The notes: generated by a model from the sequence alone, not told the origin. A DNA stretch of 64,000 bases from Favolaschia claudopus (GCA_037176885.1 JAWWNJ010000059.1:1302001-1366000); one strand, 5' to 3'; positions 1 through 11,600 are shown, counted from the first letter of the stretch. Translations and numbers: made by a program.

Positions 1-835
1 TAAAAACGCGTGATATTGATGTGAATTGTCCCCAAAATACTCAAACTTGTGCTTCTCTCTTCCGAAAGTTTTGCTTCAAGACAGTCTCATACAGGTACAG
101 CAGGTCTATATAGTTGGAGTACGGCTTTGGCAATGTGCTGCCTTAATTGACTTGAGCCCAAACGCACAGGAACGAAACAAATCATTGAGTCCCACTTCAG
201 TCAGATTTCCTTCAACATTATTTCATTCTACTCATTTCAATTAATAGAAACTCATCCCAGTCTGGACTATACCCCCACCAAATTATATGGAGCCTGTGGG
301 CTGTACGAGTTTATCGAGGACTCGGCGATGCATCCGAAATAGGAAATAAATTGACACCTGATGCGATTTTGATGCCTTTGATGCCGTCTCGGCGATTTAC
401 CGTGACAGTGACATATTTACTGATCAAAACGTAAATATAAGCAGATAAAGAGACTTATCTTCATGGAAAAAAGATCCTTGAGTGGAGGAAGAAGCCAGCG
501 AGTTGTCATCACGTCACGAAATTCCTTCCTCCGCCTCCCACATAAGCGCCGCAAAGATTGACAAGGGGGGGTCTAACCGACGTCAAACACGTGAAGTGAT
601 GGGTGGGTCAGATCCAGTGATCTGACGCCTCTTGCCACCGCATGTAAAGTCTGTCCGCATGTACGAGATAGCACCACGCAGTGGGCCACCGCGCCGAGCG
701 GAAAGCCCCGGGCTTCCGTTTGGCGAACCGAGTCACGCAAAGAGAGCGCCACTTGTCTGCCTGGGTCATAATATTAATGGTTACCAGATGCTTTGCGAAC
801 TCGGTGTTACCTGTCACCGGCATTCAAGAAGTCAC
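1..835. other. No gene recognised at the left edge
   Basis: Only short overlapping open frames are present and none shows a recognisable domain or a consistent exon pattern. The segment is AT-rich up to about 600 and GC-richer from 600 to 830. No terminal inverted repeat or tRNA-like structure was seen. Confidence 0.5.
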
Positions 836-2045
836 CAGTTGCACTGTAGGGATTTTTCAGAAGTATTTATTGTGAGTTTTGAGCGGATGATGAATCCCTC
901 TTGAGGGATTGTACTACTATCTAATCGGAGTGTTTTGGCCAGAGGATCAGTCGTGGGAAGGTTTTGATCAGGTGGAATAAACTTCGTTCTTGTTTGGTGG
1001 TGTTTAGGCGGAGCGCACCATAGGACTTGCTCAGCAACCCAATGGAGTGCTCCGCATGTGGGACAGCGGTCGTTCATGTGACCGAGATCATGGCGAGATG
1101 GCGGATCCAGGTAATCTCTGCGCGCCGCTAAAAACAACTCGTCGCGGGTAGTCCGACGATTATTTTCATAACGGTATGCAATCAGCGGAGGAAGTAATCT
1201 AAACATCATTTACACGTACTTGGCGGCCATGCGGGATTGTATTGGCGTGTACGATTGCCTGTTCCTTCAGGCCGGGCTTGTGCGAAATTAACGGCTTGAG
1301 ACACCGACTACAAAGAGACCAAAGAGATAACTCACCACCAGCAGCGGCAGCACTCTGGTGTGTTGCAGGTGGAGTAGGGAGACCGTTGTGGATGGCCTGA
1401 GGAGCAAGACTTTTCAAGCTCCTTGAACTGGAGAATAAAGCCGACTTACCTGTAATACTCGAGAGTTGCGCACAGTCGGTGGAGGATCTGTAGAACAGAA
1501 AAGGATGTTAGAAGTAGATACCAATGAATATTGAATCACAGCGCACCGACATCCATTCGCGCAGCCTTCTCCGCACTTGCCCTTTGAGCCAGTGATCTGT
1601 TCGAAGAAGCTTGCGGTGGAGGCGCCGGACGGTTTTCGCGCGCTCTTTGGTGCCTTCTGATTTGACCGAAAGAACGGGCGCTAGGAGCGGCGGCGGAATT
1701 TGGGCGGCATATTTTCATCATGCTGAGCAGGGACGCGTCTGCGGCGGGGGCTGCCTGTGCATTTGCATCTGTTTGCTCCCTGTCGAATAGGCACAGCGGC
1801 AACGCGAGACAGCGCGGGACTACATAGATCTCTTTTAGCACCTCTTCTCAGGACTGTGTGAGCAGGTGTGGGCACCGTGTGCGGACGTTTCTCCATCTAG
1901 CCGGAAAGCCCCAAGACCAAATTGAATGAGAATCACAGGACCCATACTTAACTATGTATTGTAATGCCGGTGCCCGGCTTACAGAAAAGGGGGAGCTTGC
2001 GCTAATTCCGTCCAGCCTGAACAGAAATGATCTTGTGAGAGGCAA
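836..2045 (-). pseudogene. Helitron-like protein, N-terminal fragment (decayed)
   Basis: Read on the minus strand, 960-1209 encodes a stretch with DPPSRHDLGHM followed by a CPTCGALHW zinc-binding motif. This reads like the region in front of the replication/helicase core of fungal Helitron proteins. A second frame at 1199-1417 carries CSRCLKPLISHKPG and lies where the preceding exon should be. A basic, alanine/arginine-rich stretch at 1536-1841 resembles the usual low-complexity N-terminus. The frames do not join without introns or frameshifts, and no Rep or PIF1 helicase domain follows downstream, so this is a fragment. The DNA near 2490 on the same strand matches the 5' end of two other elements in the window (27206 and 63183), which supports a Helitron origin. 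The assignment is from motif memory. Confidence 0.5.
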
Positions 2046-2454
2046 AGCAAAGGCAAAGTTTCGTTAAATCAGGTTTACATACACAACTCAAGCCATACTT
2101 CTTGTCTTAGTGCCGCAGTCCCGGTAAAACCTGCTACCATAGAGCTGAATTCAGGAATTTGTGCAATTTTGACTGCTGCCCAGGCTAATGGTTCTGATTT
2201 TTTTGGGGGGGGATGGAATTGATGGACTCGGAATGAAGTTGATGGTATTCCTGCCTTTGTGGTTTCTTCGAAAGTCGGGAGTAATTTCCTATTGATGCGA
2301 GCCCTAGGCTGAGAGTATTTCTTTATTGCACTTTCCCCTGATTGCGCCGCTGTACAGTAGGCCACTTGTCTCTATAAGGCTCTGTTTAACATCACGTATT
2401 GATGGCGTACCCGTGGAAGAGTAGGCACATTGCACAGCCATCCACTTTTCGGGA
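2046..2454. other. Gap without recognisable gene
   Basis: This stretch lies between the Helitron-like fragment and its proposed 5' end. Minus-strand frames are open for 80-100 codons but have no domain that I recognise. It may be the 5' untranslated part of the same element. Confidence 0.3.
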
Positions 2455-2490
2455 ACCTCAGACAAAAGGCGGGAGCAAGCTCCCCCAATT
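2455..2490 (-). mobile_element. Helitron-like 5' terminus with palindrome
   Basis: The minus strand reads ATTGGGGGAGCTTGCTCC, followed by a CCGAAAAG block and a GCTGTGC block. The same order occurs at 27206 and, without the first half of the palindrome, at 63183. It lies about 450 bp upstream of the Helitron-like protein fragment and in the same orientation, as expected for the 5' end of the element that carried it. Confidence 0.45.
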
Positions 2491-2545
2491 AGTAGTGAGT
2501 TCAGAGTTGGTGGGCGTATGTAAGTCGAGGCCGGCGAAGTAGAAG

Positions 2546-2581
2546 AGTGTGACTGTGCTTCATTCATTTAGATCTATGAGA
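2546..2581 (+). repeat. Short sequence duplicated next to the copia LTR
   Basis: GACTGTGCTTCATTCAT followed by an ATTTA-rich tail and CTATG occurs here and again at 4222-4256, directly before the copia LTR at 4257. The second copy has a few extra bases. It may be part of an older repeat into which the copia element inserted. Confidence 0.4.
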
Positions 2582-2956
2582 GGCGGACATAGTTCTGTGT
2601 GGGTGAGGAGAAAGCAGCCGGGGTATATAGTAACCGGCTGGCTCCTGCGAAGGGATGGACGCGAAGGCACCCAATGAGCACCCCACTCTACGACCGCCTC
2701 TTCATCTAAAAAACCACTATCGACCCTAGTCGTCTCGTCCTTTGGATAATGATCGGCGCAGTTGAAGTTGAACGGGTTCTAAATATTAGCACAGAGGACA
2801 ATCCGGGCAGGGTTGGGTGGGGGAAAGAAAAATCTTGAGGTATTTCCAAGACGACGAATAGAGCTTATTTGCAACCGGTGAGAAGCAGATTTCCAAGTAC
2901 AAAGCTAAGCGAGAATTGTGAAAAGTGAGAGGCACATACTGGCACAAATTTTCGCT

Positions 2957-3756
2957 GGCGGCGGGATCTGATGCCACCCCTAAAAATAGAACAGCCCATT
3001 TCTTGAACTTTTGATGCAAGGGGGTGCGGGCCGGAGAAGCCGGCACACCGGGCAGGGAGGGTGGGTCAGCCGAGGAGGTGGATAAAAAAAAAATTATGAG
3101 CTTCGAATTTTTGCAGAGGGATCAGCCTGGGAGTCCTCAGAATGAGCAAAAAGTGTTGTTTCCGCTATTTCCAATCAGTTTTGACCATTCTTTGGTCGAA
3201 ACAAAGCCATTCTTGTAAAGTTGTCCCAATATGGAAGCATCAGCCATCAGCTTGGCTGTATTTGGCAAAAGCACACTCAAGATAGGTACAATTTTTTGAG
3301 GCACATTTTAGGATTGGAATGGAGGGATCTCCATCATACTAATCTCTGGGGAGCTGTCTCAAAGCATTCGGTTAGAAATTGACCGAGAAATGGGTGAATT
3401 TGATGGTAACTTCCTTATTTGGAGGTCACGTGGTAGGGTGGGTCCCGGAGAAGGGTCTCTAATAAGAAATACATAATTCTTTTAAATTTTCATTATTTTG
3501 TGGGCTCCTGAGACCGTGCCCGATAGGTTGTTATAGGGCTGTCGGGCCATCGGGCGCGATCGTGCCTGATTGCGCCCCAGTCCTCCCTATAGGGTAGGTG
3601 TCAGGCCGATGGCCCGAAAGCTCCCGATAACAACCGATCGGGCACGATCGGGCCCGACAACAAAATAAATAAATAAATTTGCGACACTTGTTTTGATGCA
3701 GATGGGGTCGATTGGGGCCCCATCATTTTTGGGGGGTGGCATCAGATGGCGCCGCC
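2957..3756. mobile_element. Possible 800-bp element with imperfect terminal inverted repeats
   Basis: The left end reads GGCGGCGGGATCTGATGCC and the right end, in reverse complement, reads GGCGGCGCCATCTGATGCC, both followed by ACCCC. No matching target duplication is visible. The interval has no convincing gene and contains a nested hairpin at 3511-3650. It may be a MITE or two unrelated repeat ends. Confidence 0.35.
3511..3650. repeat. Imperfect hairpin/MITE, GC-rich arms
   Basis: The left arm (3511-3553) contains GTGCCCGATAGGTTGTTAT and then GTCGGGCCATCGG. The right arm (3603-3650) is its imperfect reverse complement. The arms flank about 50 bp. No coding potential is present. Confidence 0.6.
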
Positions 3757-3817
3757 ACTGTAGAGGAGGGTCACGTGACACGTCACTCCGCTGTCACAAA
3801 ACACAAGCTTAAGCACA

Positions 3818-4154
3818 GGACCTGGGATCATCCCCGTAACGGCCTGATTTTCTGGGAGCCAAAAAGTCAGGACAGATCCGAGCGGAAAAAGTCAGGATTT
3901 ACACAGGCCTTGACCCCAAATTTTGCGAAAATCGTCAGGAATTTTGCATCAAACCAAGATTTCGGCTGAAATTGGGCAGTTTCGGAGACGTTTTCGAAAA
4001 TTTTATTCCGTTGCCGCGGTTTTCGTCAGGATTCCGACTAGGCCTTCGCATCCAAAGGAGGTCAAAAGTCAGGATTTCGTACAGGCCAAATCGCCAAAAT
4101 TTTCGAATTCGGTCAGGATTTGCATCAGGCCTTCACCTGTATAATCCCAGGTCC
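3818..4154. repeat. Inverted-repeat unit with internal GTCAGG direct repeats
   Basis: The ends are GGACCTGGGAT and its exact reverse complement. Inside, GTCAGG occurs about six times, mostly as GTCAGGATTT followed some bases later by CAGGCC, at irregular spacing. This looks like a degenerate tandem array inside a small TIR element. No gene is visible. Confidence 0.5.
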
Positions 4155-4256
4155 TTCAAGCACCCGGCCCTACGGAACGTCACCTTGTGTTATTCGCAAG
4201 CTCAGGAGTGCCCGCATTTTGTGACTGTGCTTCATTCATGTTCATTTAAATCTATG

Positions 4257-4444
4257 TGTTAGCGTAGTACATAGCCTCAGTTACGGAGCGGAGAGCAAAA
4301 AGTAACTGAGGCTGTGCAAGTCTCGTAAACGACCAAATACGGAAGTATGTACTCTACTTGGAACGAACGTCGCGGCATGTCGGGATGAACAAGAATGAAG
4401 GTATGTATGAGTATTGAAATGAGATATACCGTATAATGCTAACA
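4257..4444 (-). repeat. Ty1/copia long terminal repeat (3' LTR)
   Basis: The 188-bp sequence begins TGTTAGC and ends GCTAACA, perfect inverted ends of LTR type. On the minus strand it follows a purine-rich tract (GAGGGGGAG), the polypurine tract that primes plus-strand synthesis in copia elements, placed immediately 3' of the coding region. The matching 5' LTR was not found, because the upstream half of the element is missing. Confidence 0.85.
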
Positions 4445-6105
4445 CTCCCCCTCAGACCGGCAGACCAAGACCGTTGGATAGGCGGGCTGTACGCGTGGCT
4501 TCAAGAGCCTTGGTGAACAAATCCGCAAGATTCGCGTCGGATGGGATCCAGGAGAGGGAAATGACGCCGAGGGCAACGGAGTGGCGGATGAAGTGGTAGG
4601 GCAGGGCGATGTGCTTGGTGCGTGCATGGAATGAGTCATTCTTTGCCATCGCAATTGCTGATTGGTTGTCGACGTGAAGAACCGTAGGGATTTTGAATTC
4701 GCCAAATAGCTCCCCCATAAACTGACGAATCCACATCGCCTCCTTCGCTGCTCGCGTCATCGCAATGTACTCTGCCTCCGCCGTCGACAACGCCACCACC
4801 GACTGCTTCTTAGCACTCCAGCAGATAGCGCCGCCATACAGCGCAAACGCGTACCCGGACATGGAACGCCAATGCAGGACCTCCGAACCCCAGCTGGAGT
4901 CCGAATATCCGACTAGGCCGTCGTCCGTGCCGCCGTAAGTCTGCCGCACATCGATGGTACCTTTGAGATAGCGCACGACGCGTTTAGCAGCCTCCCAGTA
5001 GACACGGCCGGGGTTGGAGAGGAATTGGGATAGAAGTCGCATTGCCGTGCATACCAACCTTTATGCGCAGCAGTAGCGAGAAGAATGTTGCGCGAGGTGG
5101 GCTTGAGTACTGGTGCGAAGGTTTCGGCGTGAAAACCAAGTGCGCCTTGGAGGTCGCCGCGGACACAGATGCGAGCCTTGTGTTGTTTAACGTTGCCGGC
5201 TTCGTCTGTCTTGTTTGCGAATACCCATTTGAGCGGAATGACGGGAGTGCCGTTGGCTTCCTCGCGCGGAACGACGGAAAAAGTCTGATGATCGGTAAGT
5301 GTTTTCACCTCAGTTTTCATCGCATCATCCCATTCCGGCCAGATCTCACTGCGCTTTGCTTGCGCGAATGAGCGGGGGACCACTGCGGCTGCGTATGCAA
5401 CACCTGCGCGCAGGGTCGGGGTGTCCGGGACTTGAAGTCCAGGGACGAATTTTTTGCCTCAGTCCCGCTGTTCCCTCGCCGCTCTGCAAACGACAAACAT
5501 ACGCCGACGGTTTACGAACGCGTCGGGAACGCTCCTCCCCCACATCGCTAGCGGTCTCGGATGCCCTTGCGTCGGGATCGTCTGCTGCGATGTCCTCGGC
5601 CGTGAACGTAAGAGTTCGTGTCGGCGGAGTTGTGGGTTGAGAGGTAGGGTTTGGGGTCTCCCCCTGTGCCGTAGATGACTTGGTGGGGGCTGGTGGAGGG
5701 GTGGTGGTGGGAAGTAGGTCAGAAGGTGTGCTTCCATCTGTGCGCTGCTGCGTTGATTTATCTTCATTAACGGGAATTAAAATCTCTCCCCCATCAGGAT
5801 TATCACCAGAAAATGCAGTCTCGTCGTCGAAACCAACGTTCCGCTCGACAGTTACTGTACCCTTCTTCGGCCAATACACCTTGTGACCGTCAGGAGTTTC
5901 CATGCTCGGTCCCACCCACTTGCCCTCGACACCGACTGCGTCGATCTTTGTGCCGCCGTAGACGCGTACCCAGACCCTGCACCCGAATTTCCGCGCGCGA
6001 CTCAGGTCGGGTTTCTCGCCTGTCATGACTTCGTACGGTGATTTTGGTGCGGTTTTCTTGGTGGGGGTGCGGTTGCGTAGCCAGACGACGTAGAGAACGG
6101 CGCAT
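4445..6105 (-). pseudogene. Truncated Ty1/copia retrotransposon polyprotein
   Basis: Read on the minus strand the frames give, in order, the integrase C-terminal region (SPYEVMTGEKPDLSRARKFGC), the start of the copia reverse transcriptase (PLKWVFANKTDEAGNVKQHKAR and CVRGD), and RNase H (STAEAEYIAM, VDNQSAIAMA, LADLFTKAL). The RT is cut at about 5040: after the YARQCDF block the sequence jumps to the region before RNase H, so the catalytic YVDDM box is absent. Gag, protease and the integrase catalytic core are also gone, because the 5' half ends at a dispersed repeat at about 6105. The element cannot be autonomous. The 3' LTR at 4257-4444 belongs to it. Confidence 0.9.
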
Positions 6106-6107
6106 TT

Positions 6108-6512
6108 TTTCCCACGGTGTTTCACTTTTTTCGGGTCTGAAAAAAATAAAATAGTGTTTTGGATAGGAATTTTGCATGGATTCAACTCAATTCGAGTCCG
6201 CGGCACTTCAGAAATGAGTAAAGACTTCGTAGCCGAGGCTGCCATGCCCCAAATAGGTGATTGCACTGAGTTGGGTCGGCAAAGCCCGAGCTTCACGTGA
6301 CTCTAACCCTACCTTATCATCGCTGGTTATGGCAATTAGAGGGTTTGTTTCAGTTTTTCCGGAGTGAGAAAATAAAAAGTGATCCCATTGCCCTGCAAAC
6401 CACAAGGTGGATTGCTACACATCTCTAGAGACGTTTTACACTGTTTTTGAGTTTACCTGTGATGACAGCATAATGTAGTAGCGACTTCAACTTTTGATGC
6501 CGTTCCCTGCCA
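6108..6512 (-). repeat. Dispersed repeat R, copy 1
   Basis: The reverse complement carries the same succession of blocks as 29171-29990 and 46224-46806: GGGAACGGCATCAAAAGTTG, ACATTATG, a GTGTAGCAA block, GGTTAGGGTT-like, TCACGTG, and at the end CGAAAAAAGTGAAACACCGT. It abuts the truncated copia element, so either it inserted there or both were joined by a deletion. No coding region is recognised. Confidence 0.75.
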
Positions 6513-6796
6513 AATCGGGAACCGTGACGTGGTGACTGGCACTGTATTGTTCTCTCCATTCTATGACTGTGGAGGTACTCAGTTATGAACATGAAGGTTC
6601 TCTTCTCTCTTCTTAAGTATTGTTTTATTTCTGCTTTAGGAAGTAGAGCTTAGGTATATAAAGGGCTCTGGCTCTACCCATGTACCTTAGTGTTTTTATT
6701 TTATCATCTTTACGGGTCAACTATGCTCCTGCTTCGTCTTGACTAACTAAGACACTCTTACCCTGGGAACTCTGGCCTGTCTGTGACAGGATGCTC

Positions 6797-7096
6797 GTTG
6801 AGGGGGAGTGTTGAAGTATTTATATTCCGTTTACTTACCGTACATTCCTTAATCTTCCAACTCGCTATCGGTAGAGTTACGCGTCACACGCTATTTAAGT
6901 AGTATCGTGTCACCGTCACATTCCTCAGTCGTTTCCTCCACGACTGAGGTATATGAATCTTTACTTACAGTCCCTACAGTTTACTGATTCTCCTGGTAGT
7001 TAAAACTTACTTGTATTCAGATCCTCGTTAGAGCATACGAGCTTGTAATAATGTCTGTATCGATAGGAGGGAAGCATTGGAACGAATTTCGGACAT
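6797..7096 (+). repeat. Copia-type polypurine tract and LTR-like start
   Basis: TTGAGGGGGAG followed by TGTTGAAGTATTTATA has the arrangement polypurine tract plus 3' LTR start. The downstream sequence holds a short imperfect inverted repeat (CCTCAGTCG and CGACTGAGG). No matching second LTR and no coding sequence adjoin it, and a 200-bp MITE interrupts the region at 7099. Probably a relic of another element. Confidence 0.4.
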
Positions 7097-7098
7097 TA

Positions 7099-7298
7099 GA
7101 GAGTTTGTGCGAGCGATCCAGGTCGCATTTCGACCGCTCGGATCTCCGCAACGACAGATACCAGGTGGGAGCTCTAAGCGACCTGGAAGAGTATTGCCAT
7201 GGGGCATTCCTAGGTCGCTGGAACCTCACACCTGAGACTGCTCGTTGTCGAGATCTGAGCAGTCCCAAAGCGACCCGGGTCGCTTTGCACAAACCCGC
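7099..7298. mobile_element. 200-bp TA-flanked MITE, copy A
   Basis: TA dinucleotides flank a 200-bp unit whose ends read GAGAGTTTGTGCGAGCGA and, in reverse complement, GCGGGTTTGTGCAAAGCGAC. A second copy, also exactly 200 bp with TA at both sides, lies inverted at 54995-55194. Size, TIRs and TA duplication fit a Tc1/mariner-type non-autonomous element. It has no coding capacity. Confidence 0.75.
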
Positions 7299-7646
7299 TA
7301 TTGCCGACTTACATGGTATTAGATAATACAATCATTACACGATCAGACCCCCGCGGTAAACAACAGACTCTATGTAGCGAGGGCACCGAGCTCAAGTACA
7401 TAGAGCGTCTGTCTATGAGAGACTAGAGCTTATAAGGCCTTAAGGTCTTGGGCCTTGCTTGGGCCGCTGCTCCGGCTATCGATCGATTGATCGCCGAGGA
7501 AGCTTGACTTGGCCTTTTTCAGACTATTACCAACCAAACTGCAGCCAGCCCTTCCCCTACATATTGTAGAACATGAGAGGGAATTGTTAGTAAAGCCGGC
7601 GTCTACGACAGCGTGGATTGGCAGCAGCATGGGCAGTCATTTCGTA

Positions 7647-9189
7647 TGGCGGTCCAAATGCACATTTAATATTCCGCTGTTTTTTTCGAGTTTCGCGCAC
7701 CTTTTTTGCCCGAAAGTCGGAATCGCGCACCTTTTGCAGCCGAAAGTCCGAGGAGAAAAACCAGCGCGGAATTGGCCGTTTTTGCGCTGGTTTTCTTTGC
7801 AAGATCGCGCACCTTTTTTCAGCGCACATTGTCTGCGCACCTTTTTTTCACTTATTTTTTTGTTGTTGACAAAAGAGTCCCAGCTATGCCTCAGATATGC
7901 CCCAGGTAGTCTTCTGCCGTTACAAGCAGCAAATTGTTCGGAAATAGCCAGCCCAGTGCCGCCATCAAAGGCAGAGTTGATGGCACATTTCAACTTCCCG
8001 AAATCCACCGTAACTGGTCCAAGATTCTGTTGAAGCTTTTGAAAGATGTGATACTGGGTCAATCGGAATTCTGAAGCTTTGACTTGATGGTGAGTCCTAT
8101 GTCCCCTTCAACATTCCAGACTGAGAGTGACTTGATCTACTCGCAGTTACCAAAAGTAACCGAATTCGGGGTTTTTCTCACGAAATTACGATGGTCAAAG
8201 AACTTTGAGCGATGAAGGGTTCATTTACAGGTTGTTTGCTACAACTTTCATGATATAAACTTGGGCTAAGCTGTCACACAGTGGGTGAATAAATTAATCT
8301 TCGAAATACCATTAATTTGGCCGTGTTTTCCTTTTTTGGAACACAGTCACCAGGATTCCAGGTGGGTGAGTACCTCAAAGATAGGTCTACTATCTCATAA
8401 CTCTGTACCTCAGAACTCAAAGTTTGCTGGGCTATCCTCATCCTTCAATGAGGGTACTAAAACAGAGCAAGAAAGTGTTCATTTGATACATAAATAAACA
8501 AACATAGAAAATCAGCACAGGGAAAGCCCAATAACTTCGGCGCGTGTTATGTGCAATAACATATGACCATCCCCCCTCTCGCCCACCAGTTGAACCAACT
8601 GCTAACTGTATTAGCTGGTCGCAAGCAAGGCATTTCTAAATTCGGTTACTTTTGGTAATGCCGAGTACCGACTGGCTCTGGTTCATTTCAAAGCTGCCTG
8701 AGACTCAGTTTATGATGTAGAGGCAAAGTGCGCCAGCTTACGGCCTTCCACAGAGTCTGTTGACCCAGTCCTATGCTGCATTTTGGTAAGTTGAAATGTG
8801 AGATCAAGTCTGCCTTCCAAAGCCGGAGCTCCGCCGACTCGGCACGGGAAGCCGTTACTCGGCTGCCCATTTTTGGACGTTTGCTGTACTTTTCCTGCTC
8901 TTATAAGGTGATCGAGTACCCGGGGCATGTCTCACAAGTAGAAAGGTGTGTTTGGAAAAGAAAAAAAAAAATAAGTGAAAAAAAGGTGCGCAGACAATGT
9001 GCGCTGAAAAAAAAGTGCGCGATCTTGCAAAGAAAACCAGCGCAAAACACGCGATTTTGCGCTGGTTTTTCCCCTCGGACTTTCGGCCTCGAAAGGTGCG
9101 CAAATCCGACTTTCGAGCAAAAAAGGTGCGCGAAATCGGATTTTCGGCGAAAAAACCAGCGCGGGAATAAAAGTGCATTTGGACCGCCA
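7647..9189. mobile_element. Long-TIR foldback element E1 (TGGCGGTCC ends)
   Basis: The element starts TGGCGGTCCAAATGCAC and ends with its reverse complement, with TA on both sides. The outer 200-230 bp of each end are arrays of short motifs (GCGCACC, CCAGCGC, CGAAAGTC) between T-rich tracts. The next about 280 bp also match in inverted orientation (TCACATTTCAACTT in both arms), so most of the element is one long palindrome. The centre is occupied by a 526-bp MITE at 8140-8665. No transposase is encoded. The motif arrays may be transposase-binding sites, an inference from their position. Confidence 0.75.
8140..8665 (+). mobile_element. 526-bp TA-flanked MITE, copy 1
   Basis: Both ends read CTCG, a short variable stretch, then TTACCAAAAGTAACCGAATT (or its complement), flanked by TA. 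A second copy of the same length lies inverted at 57514-58039 and is clearly similar throughout. The TIR contains TTAC-CAAAA-GTAA, a small inverted repeat of its own. The TA duplication suggests mobilisation by a Tc1/mariner transposase. No open frame of note. Confidence 0.85.
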
Positions 9190-9734
9190 TAAATCTACTT
9201 ATCTTATCTGAACAGACTCAATTGACTTGGGCAGACTCGTAGGTACGAGTTCAAGTTCCAGTACAGAACCTGACACCAGGCACAAAATCGGAAGACACTA
9301 TGATATCATTGACAACAGTCTGAAGGCGTGGGATGACATCGGGCGTCGGCGAACGTTGTGGTGACGACAAGCCTTAGAATTGATCATGAGCAAAGAATTG
9401 GTTGGTATCCCGAGAGCTCTGTCTATTGAATGAGAAGGATAAGATAAAGGAAGGACTCGGAGGGCAGAGAGCGGAGCAGTAGGTCTGGGAAGCAGGTCAT
9501 ACGAGCTAATTGTCAGTTTGTGTAGTAGTATGTATAGGATAGGTAGTAGATATGTACGGCGGTGATTATAAGTCGAAGTATCAACAGTGAATGATAAGAA
9601 TGCGGGCAGCAGAGAGGCAATACTAATGGTGTGAGGTGTAGGGTAGTGTGAGAGATGGTTCTGAATAGCAAATGAATGTGCGGTGGGGATTATAAATACT
9701 GACAGCGCATAGTCGGGGTGAGAGCCACGCGTAT
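9190..9734. other. Intergenic, no gene seen
   Basis: This is the spacer between foldback element E1 and the 3' end of the multi-exon gene on the minus strand. Part of it is probably the 3' untranslated region of that gene. No repeat ends were identified. Confidence 0.5.
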
Positions 9735-11600
9735 TTACCAGATGCTCTCAGAGGGCGGGACCTTCAAGCCCTGCCTTGGGGGTGGCGGGACGTACTTGCG
9801 AACGGTCGCCCCAGTAGACGCACGAGTCGGGCGAAAGGAGGAGACGCTACTGGCCGATGGTGCTGGCCCGGTGGTGATCGAGTGAATGGCGGAGGTCGAG
9901 GCAGTACCCGCTGCAGCACCGAAAGTGGGGGCCGAGATGGAGTCACTGGTGCGCAGGAACTTCCTGGTGCCGAGGGAACCACTGAGGGTCGAGGCAGGAG
10001 GTCGGGGTGGAGGGAACTGGAAAGATGATGTTGCCGCATTCAGTCGCGGCGATGGAGAGTCGTCGCTGATGCTCATTGTACCTAGAGTGCTTAAGCTACC
10101 GATGTAGAATTGTCGTTAACGAGAAACTTACTATGGTGAGATGCGGCAGACCCAGAGCGTGCCCGCTTGCTGCCCTGCTCGGAGACTAGCGCGGGTGAAG
10201 CACTACGCTTGCGTGAAGGAGCTGCAATTGATGGTAAGGACGAGAGCAAGAGAGAGGGGCACGGTACAAGGACTTACCTTCCCCACCCGAGACGTCTCCG
10301 CCATCCCAAAGGAGTCGCTGAGGAAAGACCTCTTCCACATCGGAGTCGGCGTCGATGTCGCGGAGGAAGAGGGCTGGGAGAAAGCAGAGTGAGCGTGGGC
10401 ATGTGCTAAGCATCGACGGAACATGCTTACGATCATCGATCTCCTTCTTGACCTTGACAGATTTGTCGTCGTTGTTGCTGTCTTCAGACTCATCTTGCAC
10501 GTCCTCCACATCCGAATCAGCATCTGCAGCCGAAGCCTCAGACGACTCAGCATCAGCAGAGGACGTCTGTGCTGCCACCACTTTGCTTCTTGACCTGCTC
10601 CGTGACTTTTGCACCCGTCGCTTCGGCGGAGGTTCTAGCTCGGACTCGGATTCAGACTCGGAAGGAATGGGGTCTCCTCCAGCCGTCATCGCGTCCAAAG
10701 CGTCATCGAACGACTTCCATGCTGCCTCTGGTATCCTGTGCTTGGTCGCTGGCAAAATGAATCAAGAACAAGAAGTAAAAAGATACATGAGTCTGACACG
10801 CACCAATGCGAATAGTTTGCTCCCTATAACCGCGACCGGCAGCCCCTTTCACCTCATCAAGCAGTTCGCCGGTGACTTTGCGATCCATCGCAAATAGTGT
10901 GTGCTTCGATTTGCCGAGTAGGACCCAATGAAACTCGGCCGCATCGTCCGGATAGCACCGGTCGAGATACTCGAATAAAAGAGGTAGTACTTCACGAAGC
11001 CACGTATCAACCTCCTTCTGCGACCAGCCCAATTGAAATTCCAGGTTACCCTCGTCGCGGGTCTCAAAGGCAGTCAAACCCTTTGCTCTGAGGTCGTTCA
11101 CGACCTCCGTGGAATATGGCTGCTTGACACGAAGTTTCCGTCCCCCTTCCGAAGTGTCAGTATGTATATGGAATTTGTTTGACCACGCACATCCAGGCCG
11201 CCGACCATGACTTGAATACTGTGTATGCGAATCACCTTGTCCTTCTTCTCATTTCGTTTCTGATGAGTTTAAATTCAGCGCGAGAAGCGGGGAATAGTCA
11301 GCGACACACCTTGGAAGATCCGGCTGCCTTGCTGCTTGTCCCACCGCTCTTGACTTCCTTCGGGCGAAAGCCGGACTAGGATTCCTTACGAGCCTCAGCA
11401 TCGGACGACTTCTTGAGCTGGCTAATGCGGTCACTGTACTGGGCCATCACATCTTGGACTGCATTGGAACGGTGTACCCTTTTGCGGTAGCCACAATGCT
11501 TGCATTTTGTATCATCGTCGACCTTGACACCTTTCTTTTTTGGCTCGAACCCGGCACAGCTGGAGGAGCATCCTCTAGCTGACTTCCCTAGGCAGGGCAT
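9735..11600 (-). pseudogene. Seven-exon gene of unknown function with one in-frame stop
   Basis: Minus-strand exons 11600-11310, 11259-11187, 11145-10804, 10748-10431, 10373-10278, 10221-10132 and 10081-9735 join in frame through GT-AG introns of 41-57 bp and give 519 codons. The N-terminus is cysteine-rich (CSSSC, then CKHCGYRKRVH), suggesting a small zinc ribbon. The middle part (VVNDLRAKGLTAF, WTLGW-like FQLGWSQKEVDTWLREVLP, HWVLLGKSKHTLF) looks globular. The C-terminal half is acidic and serine-rich (SESESESE, DADSDVEDVQDESED), then basic (KKRRV-type, PSRKRSASP), then proline/serine-rich, as in many nuclear proteins. Codon 75 is TAG. Everything after it stays open over six exons, so this is either recent inactivation, a sequencing error or a short unmodelled intron. 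I recall similar agaricomycete proteins of unknown function but cannot name the family. Confidence 0.7.

Noticed and set aside
7509..8062. Open frames of 140-174 codons on both strands
   Set aside because: They coincide with the long terminal repeat of element E1, and mirrored frames occur at 8773-9192.
10355..10897. 180-codon plus-strand frame rich in serine
   Set aside because: It is the antisense of the acidic/serine-rich exons of the minus-strand gene.
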